Shown here piece by piece: positions 15,521-24,526 of a stretch of 35,448 nt of DNA. The notes beneath the pieces were generated by a model. The model was not told where the DNA came from, made no database searches, and saw nothing but the letters and a program-made list of their open reading frames with translations. Position numbers and translations under genes: made by a program. Position 1 is the first letter of the stretch. Each line of letters opens with the position of its first letter. This stretch comes from Chloroflexota bacterium (GTDB lineage Bacteria; Chloroflexota; Anaerolineae; Promineifilales; Promineifilaceae), in NCBI GenBank assembly GCA_024275635.1, contig JAJRYT010000006.1, positions 1-35,448 of the forward strand. Direction: 5' to 3'.

Positions 15521-16567
15521 ATGTCACGACGATTTTGGCTTACTTTGTTCACAGCCGGTTTACTTTTGTATGGCGTATCACGGCAAAACATCAGCCGGGC
15601 GGCCAACCTCGCTTCGGGTTCGTCCGGCAGCCCCTCATTTTTGGCACAAAATCAAACGATTCCCACCCGAACCTCCACGCCTGGGCCGACTACGCCTTCA
15701 TCGCCAGTCCCGCCAACGGCCACACAATCCGGCGGCGGCGGTGAAAACCCAACGGCCGTTCCCACCAGCACCCTCATCCCCTCAGCCACCGCCACCCTGC
15801 CGCCCACACTCGTTTTCACCCCCGTTTCCGGCTTTATCCCCACCGCCGCCCCGTGCAGTAATCAACCCACCATCCAAACCCAAAATCCCACCAATATTCG
15901 GTCTGGTCCCGGCAGTGAGTACGCCATCGTCACGACGTTAGCCTTTTTGGAAGTGCGGCCCATCATCGGCCGCGCCGCCGACGCGCCCTGGTGGTGGATC
16001 CAGGTAAGCGCAGGTGAAACCGGCTGGGTTGCCGATGAGGTGGTAACGGTGCAGGGATACATCGGCAGTGTGCCGCGTGTGATCGCGCCGGAACGAAACG
16101 GTCACACGCCCACACCAGGCGCGCCCTGGCAGCCGACGCTCTCCCCCCTATGCACAGTTACGCCAACCACAACAGCCGCCATAACTGCCTCGGCGACCAT
16201 CCCGGCCACAGCCGCCACAACCGCCCCTGTCGTGACCGGCGAGAACGCGGCGGACACGGCCCCAGTCACAGCCAACGCCATAACACCCACTGTTGAAAAC
16301 AACAATCCAGCGATTGCCCAGGCTGCCAATCCGCCCCTGCCCACACAAACGGCCGTTTCGCCCCCCACGCTGGCCCCAACCGTCCCGCCAGCCGGTCAAA
16401 ATGAGCCCGTCGGCGCGGAGACGGCTGTCTCTCCTGCCGCGCCTCTGGACGACGCCCCCGCCGCCAGTGCCGCCGACTTGCTGTTACTGGCAGCCGGCAT
16501 CCTGCTGCTGGCTGCCGGAGTCATCGCCTTCATCTCCAGAAAACGGGCACAAAACGGCGGCGCTTAG
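15521..16567 (+). CDS. SH3b-domain stalk protein with C-terminal membrane anchor
   Basis: This 348-residue protein has a signal peptide (about 1-28) and a Thr/Pro/Ser-rich stretch (45-105). A bacterial SH3 domain lies at about 121-178, with the NIRSGPGSEYAIVTTL entry and WWWIQVSAGETGWVADEVV exit motifs. A second Thr/Ala/Pro-rich stretch precedes a C-terminal helix (AADLLLLAAGILLLAAGVIAFI) ending in the basic tail SRKRAQNGGA. SH3b domains commonly bind peptidoglycan or other wall polymers, so this looks like a wall-to-membrane tether. The architecture parallels 5816-6844 with the FnIII-like module replaced. A clear ribosome site GGAAGGA (511-517 of the 15 kb block) precedes ATG 15521. It is the last gene of the plus-strand run and ends 5 nt before the convergent gene's stop. 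Confidence 0.78.
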   Translation: MSRRFWLTLFTAGLLLYGVSRQNISRAANLASGSSGSPSFLAQNQTIPTRTSTPGPTTPSSPVPPTATQSGGGGENPTAVPTSTLIPSATATLPPTLVFTPVSGFIPTAAPCSNQPTIQTQNPTNIRSGPGSEYAIVTTLAFLEVRPIIGRAADAPWWWIQVSAGETGWVADEVVTVQGYIGSVPRVIAPERNGHTPTPGAPWQPTLSPLCTVTPTTTAAITASATIPATAATTAPVVTGENAADTAPVTANAITPTVENNNPAIAQAANPPLPTQTAVSPPTLAPTVPPAGQNEPVGAETAVSPAAPLDDAPAASAADLLLLAAGILLLAAGVIAFISRKRAQNGGA

Positions 16568-16572
16568 AGCGG

Positions 16573-18561
16573 TTACGGCCGTTCCCCCACCACAATGGGC
16601 ACAGCATAAAAATCACCATCCCCGCCGGAAAGCGGCAGCCGCTGCCCATCTTCCCGGTTATACAATCCAATTTGTAAAGTTAGATCGCCCGCTGCCAGAG
16701 GGCGCAGCAGAGTTCGCTGCTCAAAAATCAGGACGCCCGGCGGCCAATCCGGCAGCGGCAGCAGACCGCGCCAGGTATCGCCATCTGCCTGGGAAAGCGG
16801 CGGCTGGCCCGGCGATCCCAAATGGGTGAAGATGGTCAGATTGGACGGTAACGGCCGTTCCGTAGACCACGCCAACGATACCTCAAAAGCGTCCTCCGTC
16901 TCCATCACGTCCAGTTCATGCAGGCAAATCACTTCCGCAAAAACAGTCAGACAATCCTTGCCCACCGCATCCGGCAGCAGCGATCCGGCTAACTGCAAAT
17001 CGAAACGGCCGTCCGGCAAATACCGCGACAGATAAACCGCATCCCGCCCGGCAGCCAGTTGAACCATTTCATCCGGCTGAACGATCACGCCGCGCATGTC
17101 CACTTGATACGGCCCGGCATCCCGCGCGTCCGTATCCAGCCAGGGCATACTGACCGAAAACGATTCGGCCGCGTCCCCGGCCACGATGGGGACAAAATCA
17201 GCTAAGTCAACCACCACCGGGGCCAGCGTCAACCCCCAATAGCCATACGGATAAGGCGGCCGTTTGAGTTGATAGCGGTCAGGAAAGTTGATGAATAAGG
17301 TACGGCCGTTTCCCCCTGCCATGTGTGATACAGCCTGGGAGAGATGCGCCGTCCCCCGGCTAAAATCACGGGCAAAGCCGGTTAAAAGCCACACGCTCTG
17401 ACCGGCAATCAACAACAGCGCCAAAATACCCGCTTTTTCCGGCCAGTTGGCGCGGGACGGCCACAAAGCCGTCACCCACAACAAGACCACACCTAGAGCG
17501 GGCGCATAAAATAACCGGCTCGCCAGGTAGACATAATCATACTCCAGTCCCACAAAAGCCGGAGCCAGGCTCAACCCAATCCAACTCAGCGCCAACAGCC
17601 ACAACCGCGCCCGCCCATGCCGGACCGCCAATAGAAACAAGATGAGGAGGGTGACGGCCGTTACCGTCAAAAACCAACCATCCGGCATGGCAAAATCGGC
17701 GGCATAACCAGTTGGCCGCCCCACAACCGGGTAAATAATCCCCTGCAGCAGATACAATCCCGTTTCCGGTTCCAGCGCCAACTGCGCAATACCCGCCTGC
17801 CGTGGCGCCAGCGACCACAGCAGCCCGTAAAGTCCACCCACCGCTGCGTAAGCCAGCGCCAACCACCAGCCATTGGCGCGCGGCGCTCTCGCCGCCGCCA
17901 GGAAAGAACGCCAATCTGTCACCGACTGGCGCAGTAAAAATTCATACAACAAGGGCACAAACGCCACCGCCACGCTGCTTTCCTGCACCGTCAAGGCCAG
18001 CAAAAAAGAAATAAGGCTGATGGCCGGTAAAAGTCGCCGCCGCCTGGCGCGTATGGGATTGGCCTGGTTTGATGACGGCGGGTATGCCGCGAAATAAGTC
18101 AACCAGGCCGTCGTCTGGAACAATCCGGCCAGCGGCTGGTTGGGCGCGGCCCAAGCCACCGCCTGGTATAAAAAAGGGTAAACGGCAAACAGTAAAGCGG
18201 CCGTCACCGCCGCCCAGCGGCGCAATCCTAACCGGCGGCTGACGGCAAACGCCAGGGCAATGTTCAGCAAATGCCAGCCAATTTGCAGCCCGTGCAGCAG
18301 TTCGATGGCAAATGTGCCATCTGGCCGCAGAAAGAGCCAGACGTACCAGGTAGACAGGGGCCGGTAAAACTGGAAATCGGTCGTTGGCAGCAGCGTTTGC
18401 CGCCACGCTTTGCCCAGGGCGTGGCCGTACCAGACGGGATCGTCCCAAATGAAGCCATATCGGATGGCAGGCAGGTAGAAAACGGCCGTTCCCCCAATAA
18501 TCAACAAAAGCGCCAGAAACGGCCGTAATTTCCCGCCGCGTAGTTCAGAAAAATGCGTCAT
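16573..18561 (-). CDS. GT-C type membrane glycosyltransferase-like protein with one C-terminal beta domain
   Basis: This 662-residue protein has about eleven membrane helices and a soluble C-terminus. After the first helix comes YGFIWDDPVWYG (Asp40, Asp41), the acidic pair that GT-C enzymes carry in the first extracellular loop, then FYRPLSTWYVWLF. This resembles the PMT/TMTC-like group. The C-terminal part (about 520-662) is a beta-sandwich with the pattern LxWST...LTIFTHLGSPG...LTLQIGLYNREDGQRLPLS, shared with the three other GT-C proteins here. The sugar and acceptor are unknown. The ATG at 18561 follows the stop of the upstream gene by 6 nt, so the three minus-strand genes form an operon. 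Its stop codon TAA is formed by the last base pairs of an ACGGCCGT copy plus the flank (16573-16582). Confidence 0.75.
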   Translation of the reverse strand: MTHFSELRGGKLRPFLALLLIIGGTAVFYLPAIRYGFIWDDPVWYGHALGKAWRQTLLPTTDFQFYRPLSTWYVWLFLRPDGTFAIELLHGLQIGWHLLNIALAFAVSRRLGLRRWAAVTAALLFAVYPFLYQAVAWAAPNQPLAGLFQTTAWLTYFAAYPPSSNQANPIRARRRRLLPAISLISFLLALTVQESSVAVAFVPLLYEFLLRQSVTDWRSFLAAARAPRANGWWLALAYAAVGGLYGLLWSLAPRQAGIAQLALEPETGLYLLQGIIYPVVGRPTGYAADFAMPDGWFLTVTAVTLLILFLLAVRHGRARLWLLALSWIGLSLAPAFVGLEYDYVYLASRLFYAPALGVVLLWVTALWPSRANWPEKAGILALLLIAGQSVWLLTGFARDFSRGTAHLSQAVSHMAGGNGRTLFINFPDRYQLKRPPYPYGYWGLTLAPVVVDLADFVPIVAGDAAESFSVSMPWLDTDARDAGPYQVDMRGVIVQPDEMVQLAAGRDAVYLSRYLPDGRFDLQLAGSLLPDAVGKDCLTVFAEVICLHELDVMETEDAFEVSLAWSTERPLPSNLTIFTHLGSPGQPPLSQADGDTWRGLLPLPDWPPGVLIFEQRTLLRPLAAGDLTLQIGLYNREDGQRLPLSGGDGDFYAVPIVVGERP

Positions 18562-18567
18562 ACTTGT

Positions 18568-21330
18568 TCATTGCTCGTCGCCGCCGGTAACCTGAAGCGT
18601 CACCGGCAAAATAAAGTGATCCTGCCCATCCGGCGTCGTCAGCCGCACGCCGGTGTCCGGATCATACAAACCCACCTCAATTTGAGCCGCGCCGCGATAG
18701 TCCGGCTCGCGGAACTGCAATTCGTGCCGGTCAATGATGTATTCATCCGCCACCCAGCCAGTCGTGAGGCGCGTCCCATTGGCCGGGGGCGCATCGTGCT
18801 GGCCGATTAAACGGCCGTCTGCCGCCAAAATATGGGCAAACACCGTGTAAGAAACATCGCTGCCGGTCGTCAGGGATTGCCAGTAAAGCGTCAAGGGGAA
18901 GGGAACGGCCGTATCAATCACCTCCGCTGCCAGTTCATACCCCACCAGCCGGGCCGCCGTCCCCAACTGCACATCCACTGGCGACGGCAGCGGAGGCGGC
19001 GCGAACAGATGATCCTCGGCCGCAACCGCCACCTCGCCAATTTTGATTCGTGTATCATCCAACATGATGACCACATCGGCTGTGCCCGCTTCCGCCGTAG
19101 CCGGAATCTGCAAACGGCGGTGTTCCAACACCTGCTCGCCCAACTGCCATTGGTCGGTAGGATAGCGGCCCAGCGCCGGGGCGTCATCCGCCACCGCCAG
19201 CACATTGTCGGGCTGCGTCAACAACAACTGCGGCCGTAAATCGGGCAGCGGCGTTTGCGCCGCCAGCCATTTCAGACTGACAAACAGCGGCTGTCCCGGC
19301 CCCACCTGCCCCCGATCTATCCCGGCCGCCAGCAGCGTCAAGCCTGGGGCCAGCAGCACGGGTTCAGGCAGATTTGGCAGGCCGCTTTTCACCGCGTAAG
19401 GGTTTTGCCCCCGGCCGGTCAACGGCGACAGGTTCAGGGAATCGGTCAAAGAGAAACGTTGGCCCTGGGGCGCGCCCGTCGCATCCAGCAAATCCAGCGG
19501 CGATAGCAGGTCATCCGGGCCGGGAGCCAGCAGGCTGAGCGCCAGGGTGTAGGTCAGCGGCGGCGTGCCCGGCGGAAGCGGCACAATGTGGTAGGTCGTC
19601 ACCCGCTGCCCCGGCGGCCATTGATCCGTTGGCCGCCCAGCCGCGTCCACCAACATGTTAACGGTGTGGGCCAGCGGCCAGCCATCCACGTCCAAAAGGG
19701 TCACATCCACCTGCAAACGGGGCCGGGCCGTTAGCGCCACTTCCCAGGACAAGGCCAGTGTTACCGCGCTATCGGCGGCGGCGCCTGTTTCCACCCAGTT
19801 TCCCACCAGGCGCAGCGCGCCAAAATCGGCCGTTGTTTCTTCCTTCATTAGCGGCGGCGAAATGGGGCGATCTACAACGTACTGGCGCACGACCAACCCA
19901 TCGAATCGTTTCACGTCCACCAATGCGCCCGCTTCTTCCAGGGCAAAGGCGACCACATCTTGCCAATCACGCGAGAAGGCGGCGGGCATCACCGTGAAGA
20001 TTTGCCGGCGTTGCCGGCTCCAGCGGCCCAATTTAGGCCACATTTCATCACGCTGGGTCAGGCTGGGCATGCCAACGGCCGTTTCGCCCTGATATTCCAG
20101 TGGGAAAGCCCAGCCCGCATCGGGAACGATGATAAAATCATCCGGGGCGGCGTGCATTTCCAGGTAATCGGCCGCGCCGCGCATGTCGTCTTTGGCGACA
20201 GCGGGGTCGAAAAAGTAAGTCCAAAGTCCCCACAATGAGAGCAAGACCAGCGGCACGCCCAGCCAGGCCGCCCACCAGCGGCGCGGTACAGATGTGATGA
20301 GGGACGCGGCCAACGGTATCAACCCAATGGCATAAATGCCAATGTAGCGCGGATGCGAGAATGAGCGCACGCTCCAGACGACAAGCGCCAAGCTCAGCGG
20401 GATGAGCCAATGGGCCAGCAGCGGCAAACTCTTCTGGCGCTGCCGCCAACCAAGCAGAAGCAGGCCCGGCACGCCCAACGCGGCCAAAACGATTGACCCT
20501 ATCACTTCAGGGTGGCCCAGCGCCCCGGCCAATCCGGTAAGATGGAATCCCCATACCTGGGCAATGAGGAAGTCGAGCGGGGCCGGTTCGGCGAAAAAGG
20601 TACCGGCGTTGGCTTCGGCTTGAACGGCCGTCCAGTGGGACAGGATGGCCGCAAACCAGGGCAGGCTGGCCAATCCGACCACGATTTGCACACGCAGCCA
20701 GCGGTATAAATCCGGCCAGCGGCGCTGCCGGTAAAATGCCAGGAATGCCCACACGGTGATGTAGATTACCAGGAACATGACGACGTAGTGCAGGTGCAGG
20801 CCGAGCCATTCGACCAATCCCAGCCACAACCAGGGACGCAGGGACGCGGTGCGGGAGGACGGCCGTATTAAGTGCGAAGTGACGGCCAGCAAAGCGAGGT
20901 AAATCAGGGGCAGAAAGGCGTAAACGCGCGTTTCCTGGCCGTAAATGACGGAAAGCGGGGAAATGGCGATCAGCCCGGTGGCCGTCCAAACGACGGCGGA
21001 GCGGCCAAACCAGCGGCGGCAGATGGCGTAAACGGCCGTTACCTGCAGCCAACTGGCTAACACAGAAGCATAGCGGGCAGTGAAAGGGGTCAACCCGGTC
21101 AAAGCCACCCATCCTTTCAAGCCGAAAAAGTAAAGCGGCGGATGAATGTTGACCACCCGGTCGGCAATAATTTCCCGCAGGGAAGAGACAGCCAGATTCA
21201 AGCTAATGCCTTCGTCCCACCATAAACTTTGGGCGTCCAAGCGGAACAGGCGCAGCCAAAAGGCGGCCAAAAGCAGGATGATCAGGAGAGAAGTTGTCTG
21301 GCGGCGATCTTGTTTATTCATCTGCAGCAT
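18568..21330 (-). CDS. GT39-like (PMT_2) membrane glycosyltransferase with three C-terminal beta domains
   Basis: This protein of about 920 residues has a GT-C core with the family motif SLWWDEGISL (acidic pair near residues 39-40). HPPLYFFGLKGW near 63-74, ARYASVLASW, and ISPLSVIYGQETRVYAFLPL near 122-141 follow. This is the ArnT/PMT_2 pattern for enzymes using polyprenyl-phosphate sugars. About ten helices run to residue 390. The rest is soluble and contains three related beta-sandwich segments starting near LRLVGNWVETG, LTLLAAGIDRG and ARLVGYELAAE. Start choice: ATG 21330 or the in-frame ATG 21321 both overlap the upstream stop at 21314, and neither has a good Shine-Dalgarno. Six iterated palindromes lie inside. 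The substrate is unknown; protein or polymer glycosylation on the outer membrane face is the family expectation. Confidence 0.83.
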   Translation of the reverse strand: MLQMNKQDRRQTTSLLIILLLAAFWLRLFRLDAQSLWWDEGISLNLAVSSLREIIADRVVNIHPPLYFFGLKGWVALTGLTPFTARYASVLASWLQVTAVYAICRRWFGRSAVVWTATGLIAISPLSVIYGQETRVYAFLPLIYLALLAVTSHLIRPSSRTASLRPWLWLGLVEWLGLHLHYVVMFLVIYITVWAFLAFYRQRRWPDLYRWLRVQIVVGLASLPWFAAILSHWTAVQAEANAGTFFAEPAPLDFLIAQVWGFHLTGLAGALGHPEVIGSIVLAALGVPGLLLLGWRQRQKSLPLLAHWLIPLSLALVVWSVRSFSHPRYIGIYAIGLIPLAASLITSVPRRWWAAWLGVPLVLLSLWGLWTYFFDPAVAKDDMRGAADYLEMHAAPDDFIIVPDAGWAFPLEYQGETAVGMPSLTQRDEMWPKLGRWSRQRRQIFTVMPAAFSRDWQDVVAFALEEAGALVDVKRFDGLVVRQYVVDRPISPPLMKEETTADFGALRLVGNWVETGAAADSAVTLALSWEVALTARPRLQVDVTLLDVDGWPLAHTVNMLVDAAGRPTDQWPPGQRVTTYHIVPLPPGTPPLTYTLALSLLAPGPDDLLSPLDLLDATGAPQGQRFSLTDSLNLSPLTGRGQNPYAVKSGLPNLPEPVLLAPGLTLLAAGIDRGQVGPGQPLFVSLKWLAAQTPLPDLRPQLLLTQPDNVLAVADDAPALGRYPTDQWQLGEQVLEHRRLQIPATAEAGTADVVIMLDDTRIKIGEVAVAAEDHLFAPPPLPSPVDVQLGTAARLVGYELAAEVIDTAVPFPLTLYWQSLTTGSDVSYTVFAHILAADGRLIGQHDAPPANGTRLTTGWVADEYIIDRHELQFREPDYRGAAQIEVGLYDPDTGVRLTTPDGQDHFILPVTLQVTGGDEQ

Positions 21331-24229
21331 CAACGATTAAGGTGACGGGGAGCAGGATGCGGTTGTCGGGCACGGCCGTTCCAGCGGCATCCGTCACCGG
21401 CAGGCGCAGCCCGTCCTCCGGCGTGTACAGGCCGACGGCAACCTGGTATTGGCCCGGCGGTGTATCGGCCGGTAAGGGGATGGCGTATTCGTCTATGATG
21501 ACCTGACCGCTGACCCAGGCGACGCTGGGCAAGCCCCCTGGCCAGCGGTCATCCTGGGCGACGACGACGCCGTCCGGGCTAACCAGATGGACGAAGGCGT
21601 TGAGCAGCGCGGTCGGCTGGCTGGCTGTCTGCCAATAGAGGGTCAGGCGCACGTCATCGCCGGGGGCGGCGGCGGTTTGCCAATTCATGCCGCGCAGTTC
21701 AATCCCGGTGGCAAAGCTGTAATCGAGGGCAATCGGCATATCATCGGGCAGGGTGAAAAGACGGTCGGATGTTGTGATTTCGATCTGGCCCAGGGAAACG
21801 GCCGTTTCGCCCAACAATGTCCCATCGGCCCCAGCCAACTGCAGGTTTAACGGGTATACGCCCGCGGCCAGGTCTGGTGAAACAACCAAATCGTATTTCT
21901 CGTGAATCTGTTCGCCCGGCTTCCAGAAAGCTGTGTCGTAGCGGCTGAGCGGGAACTGAAGCGGCCCGGTTTCGCCCAGAGTGAGGACAATTTGCAAACC
22001 GTCAGGCAGGGCCGCATTTGCCTGCCAATACAGGTCTAAAACGGCCGTCTGGCCGCTTTCCATCGTCACCGGCAGCGGCTCATGCCCCAACAAGACCAGC
22101 CGGCCATCCAGCCAGGCGGCATCTGACAAGATGGGAACGGCCGTCTCGCCGGGAACGGGGGCGGTTACGACGACATCGGCCTGGGTATAAACGACGCCGC
22201 GGAAACGGCCGTCCACACCCAAAACGGGCAGTTGATCGCCGCTGGCGCTGTCAAACAGAGTCAAGTCTAATTCATAACTGTCCGGCGGCAATCCGGGCGG
22301 CAAATCAAGGCTGTAGCGTAGTTCCGGCGTTTCGCCCGGCAGCCAATGGGCCGGGTAAAAATAAACGGCGTTGACCAGTTCGGTTTCAGTCCCGGCCCAG
22401 GCGCGCCCGTTTTCGTCGCGCAGGGTGAAGGTGAGAGTGTAACGGCCGTTTTCGCCCCCCGGCAGCAGATGCCAACGCGCATAAAAATGCAGCTTTTCCT
22501 CAGCAACCACCGCTTGTGTCGCCCGCAGTTGGACACGATTATCAAATGAAATCGGTTCGGACAAGCGCGTCAGGGTGGCATTTGGCTTTTGTGGCTGGGA
22601 TTGGGCGAAAATCCAGGCCTGATCCAGCCCGTTGTAACGAATGGTGTGCAGGAGGGTGAAGTCACGCATGGCCCGCTCGAAGCCGTCGGGGTTCATCTGG
22701 CGGCCGCCCAGGGTGTGGATGATGTAATCGGCCTGGGGAAGGTTTGCGTCGTTGAACAACAATGTTTGACCAGGGAAAAAGGGAGCGAAGGCGGGGGCGA
22801 TGCCGGCAACGGCCGTCTTCTCTGTCACATCCGGCTGTGCGGCCAGCCAATCCCCAGCCACACTAATCGCCTCGCCCCAACCGATGGGCAAGATATCTTG
22901 CGCGGTCTGGGAGCCGCCCAGTAAGGGATTGTAAGCGGCTAGAGGGAAGGGCAGACTGGTTAGTAACAGAATGAGAAGAAGTACCGCGCCTGTGGGCAGG
23001 AGATACGGCCGTAACCGCGGCCTCCTGGCGGCCAGCCGCGCCCAGCCCAGGGCCGCCAGGAGGGCTAGCTCGGGCACAACTGCCAGCGCATAGCGATCAA
23101 ATTTCTTACGGGCCGGCGACAGTCCGATAATGAACAGCGCCGACCACAACAGCAGCATCCCGGCGGCAAAAAAACGGCTGGTGCGCCGGGCCGGTGTGCG
23201 GGAAAAAAAGAAAATGGCGAGCGTCAACCCGATGAAAACAAGGGGACTCAACCGAAAAGCGAGAACAACCGGGTAAAAGAAGGGGCCGGGTTCATAGGTT
23301 GGCGTTCCCCAGAAGAAGATGGGCCGCAGGGTGGTTTCGATGTGTCGGTTGGTGTTGCTGGTGACCCATTGGACAACGTGGGCCGGCGCTGCCCACAATG
23401 CCGGTAGGGAAAGCAAGGCTGTGAATGCAAAGGAACCGCCCCAGATGAGACTGGTAACGGCCGTTTGGCGGAAACGGTCATAAAAGGGCTTATCTCGCTC
23501 CCAAAGCAGCCCCCCTAACAGGCCCAACGCGGTCACAGGCAGTAAAAGTATGGCCGGAACCTTCGTTAAAATAGCCCAAGCGGCCATCCCGCCGGACAGG
23601 GCGGCCAGCCAACGGCAGGCGCGGGGAGTCTGTTTTTGGTTCGGCGCAGCGATCAGGAACAGTGACAGCAAGGCAATGGCGGCGCAAGTTGTCATCAAAC
23701 TGTCTACATGAAGCAGGCCGGATAAGCCCACCGTAAAGGGATCGAATGCCAGCAACAAAACGGCCGCCGCAGCCACCCAATCATCCCAAAGCCGGCGGGC
23801 CAGTACATAGATGACAACGATGCCGAGGGTGTTGAAAACGGCCGTTACTACCCGGCCGGCCATCAAAAAACGGGCCAATTGCGAAAAAAGAGTCATATTA
23901 TCCGGTGTGAACCAGACCACATGCGTCACCCAATCATAAATGGCCTGGTCTGCAGGACGGATGAGCAGTTGCAAGCTGATCCCTATCATCCCCAACCAAG
24001 TCGTTAGAACACCGGGATGTCCGCTGACAATGGTATCGGCCCACCGCCCAGCCAGGAGCGCCTGCCGGAATTGTATTGACCGGAATACCCAGGCTAATTC
24101 ATCGGGCGTGATATACCGGCCTATGGCGGTCAAACGGGGCAGCAGGGCCGCCAAAAACAGTCCGGTCAGCAGAAAAGCGTTTGTGACTCGAGATGATGAT
24201 CTCATCTTGCTAAAAACACGGGTTATCAT
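21314..24229 (-). CDS. GT39-like membrane glycosyltransferase with three C-terminal beta domains
   Basis: This protein of about 971 residues has the GT-C motif RYITPDELAWVFRS after the first helix, then SGHPGVLTTWLG. Ten or more helices run to about residue 430. A soluble tail has three beta-sandwich repeats, whose starts read VQLRATQAVVAEEK, GRLVLLGHEPLPVT and IELRGMNWQTAAAPG. The last ends VGLYTPEDGLRLPV. It is the first gene of the minus-strand operon 24229-16573 and overlaps the next start. The start is uncertain. ATG 24229 (MITRVFSKM) is given; TTG 24238 has AGG 6 nt upstream and is a good alternative because other genes here use TTG; ATG 24205 is also possible. The tail is the densest palindrome stretch of the window, with six copies in 1.1 kb (21372-22449). 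Confidence 0.8.
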   Translation of the reverse strand: MITRVFSKMRSSSRVTNAFLLTGLFLAALLPRLTAIGRYITPDELAWVFRSIQFRQALLAGRWADTIVSGHPGVLTTWLGMIGISLQLLIRPADQAIYDWVTHVVWFTPDNMTLFSQLARFLMAGRVVTAVFNTLGIVVIYVLARRLWDDWVAAAAVLLLAFDPFTVGLSGLLHVDSLMTTCAAIALLSLFLIAAPNQKQTPRACRWLAALSGGMAAWAILTKVPAILLLPVTALGLLGGLLWERDKPFYDRFRQTAVTSLIWGGSFAFTALLSLPALWAAPAHVVQWVTSNTNRHIETTLRPIFFWGTPTYEPGPFFYPVVLAFRLSPLVFIGLTLAIFFFSRTPARRTSRFFAAGMLLLWSALFIIGLSPARKKFDRYALAVVPELALLAALGWARLAARRPRLRPYLLPTGAVLLLILLLTSLPFPLAAYNPLLGGSQTAQDILPIGWGEAISVAGDWLAAQPDVTEKTAVAGIAPAFAPFFPGQTLLFNDANLPQADYIIHTLGGRQMNPDGFERAMRDFTLLHTIRYNGLDQAWIFAQSQPQKPNATLTRLSEPISFDNRVQLRATQAVVAEEKLHFYARWHLLPGGENGRYTLTFTLRDENGRAWAGTETELVNAVYFYPAHWLPGETPELRYSLDLPPGLPPDSYELDLTLFDSASGDQLPVLGVDGRFRGVVYTQADVVVTAPVPGETAVPILSDAAWLDGRLVLLGHEPLPVTMESGQTAVLDLYWQANAALPDGLQIVLTLGETGPLQFPLSRYDTAFWKPGEQIHEKYDLVVSPDLAAGVYPLNLQLAGADGTLLGETAVSLGQIEITTSDRLFTLPDDMPIALDYSFATGIELRGMNWQTAAAPGDDVRLTLYWQTASQPTALLNAFVHLVSPDGVVVAQDDRWPGGLPSVAWVSGQVIIDEYAIPLPADTPPGQYQVAVGLYTPEDGLRLPVTDAAGTAVPDNRILLPVTLIVDAADE

Positions 24230-24443
24230 CACAATCAATGATAACCTATTGCTACAGAGAATCCTACTGACCCTCTCCCCAAAAAAGCTTACCGCATCTA
24301 TCAGGCAGCAGGAAGTATTCATTTCACCCGCCCAGACATTCACACGTGGACAAGTTCATCCCCGCAAGTTGGACATGACAAAACCCACCATAAACCTGCC
24401 CCGTTATCTTCATATGAGCTTCATTAACACCCCCTGGGGGCTA

Positions 24444-24471
24444 TTGCCAATACCCCTAAACTCAGTATAAT
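24444..24471 (+). promoter_or_regulatory. Promoter for the rpsA-clpC operon
   Basis: TTGCCA (24444-24449), a 16-nt spacer and a perfect TATAAT (24466-24471) precede the rpsA start by about 55 nt. A small GCCT...AGGC hairpin (24484-24499) lies in the predicted leader. No other strong plus-strand promoter is seen in the 297-nt gap between the divergent genes. Confidence 0.65.
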
Positions 24472-24526
24472 CAAAGAAAACTAGCCTAAGCCAATAGGCA
24501 GGCAAAATTAAAGAGGGAACAACATT

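Noticed and set aside
24344..24526. Extra small gene or long N-terminal extension of the 21314-24229 protein
   Set aside because: The frame upstream to 24343 is Cys/Ser-rich, not membrane-like, and carries no ribosome site. The region is better explained as the divergent control region with the rpsA promoter.
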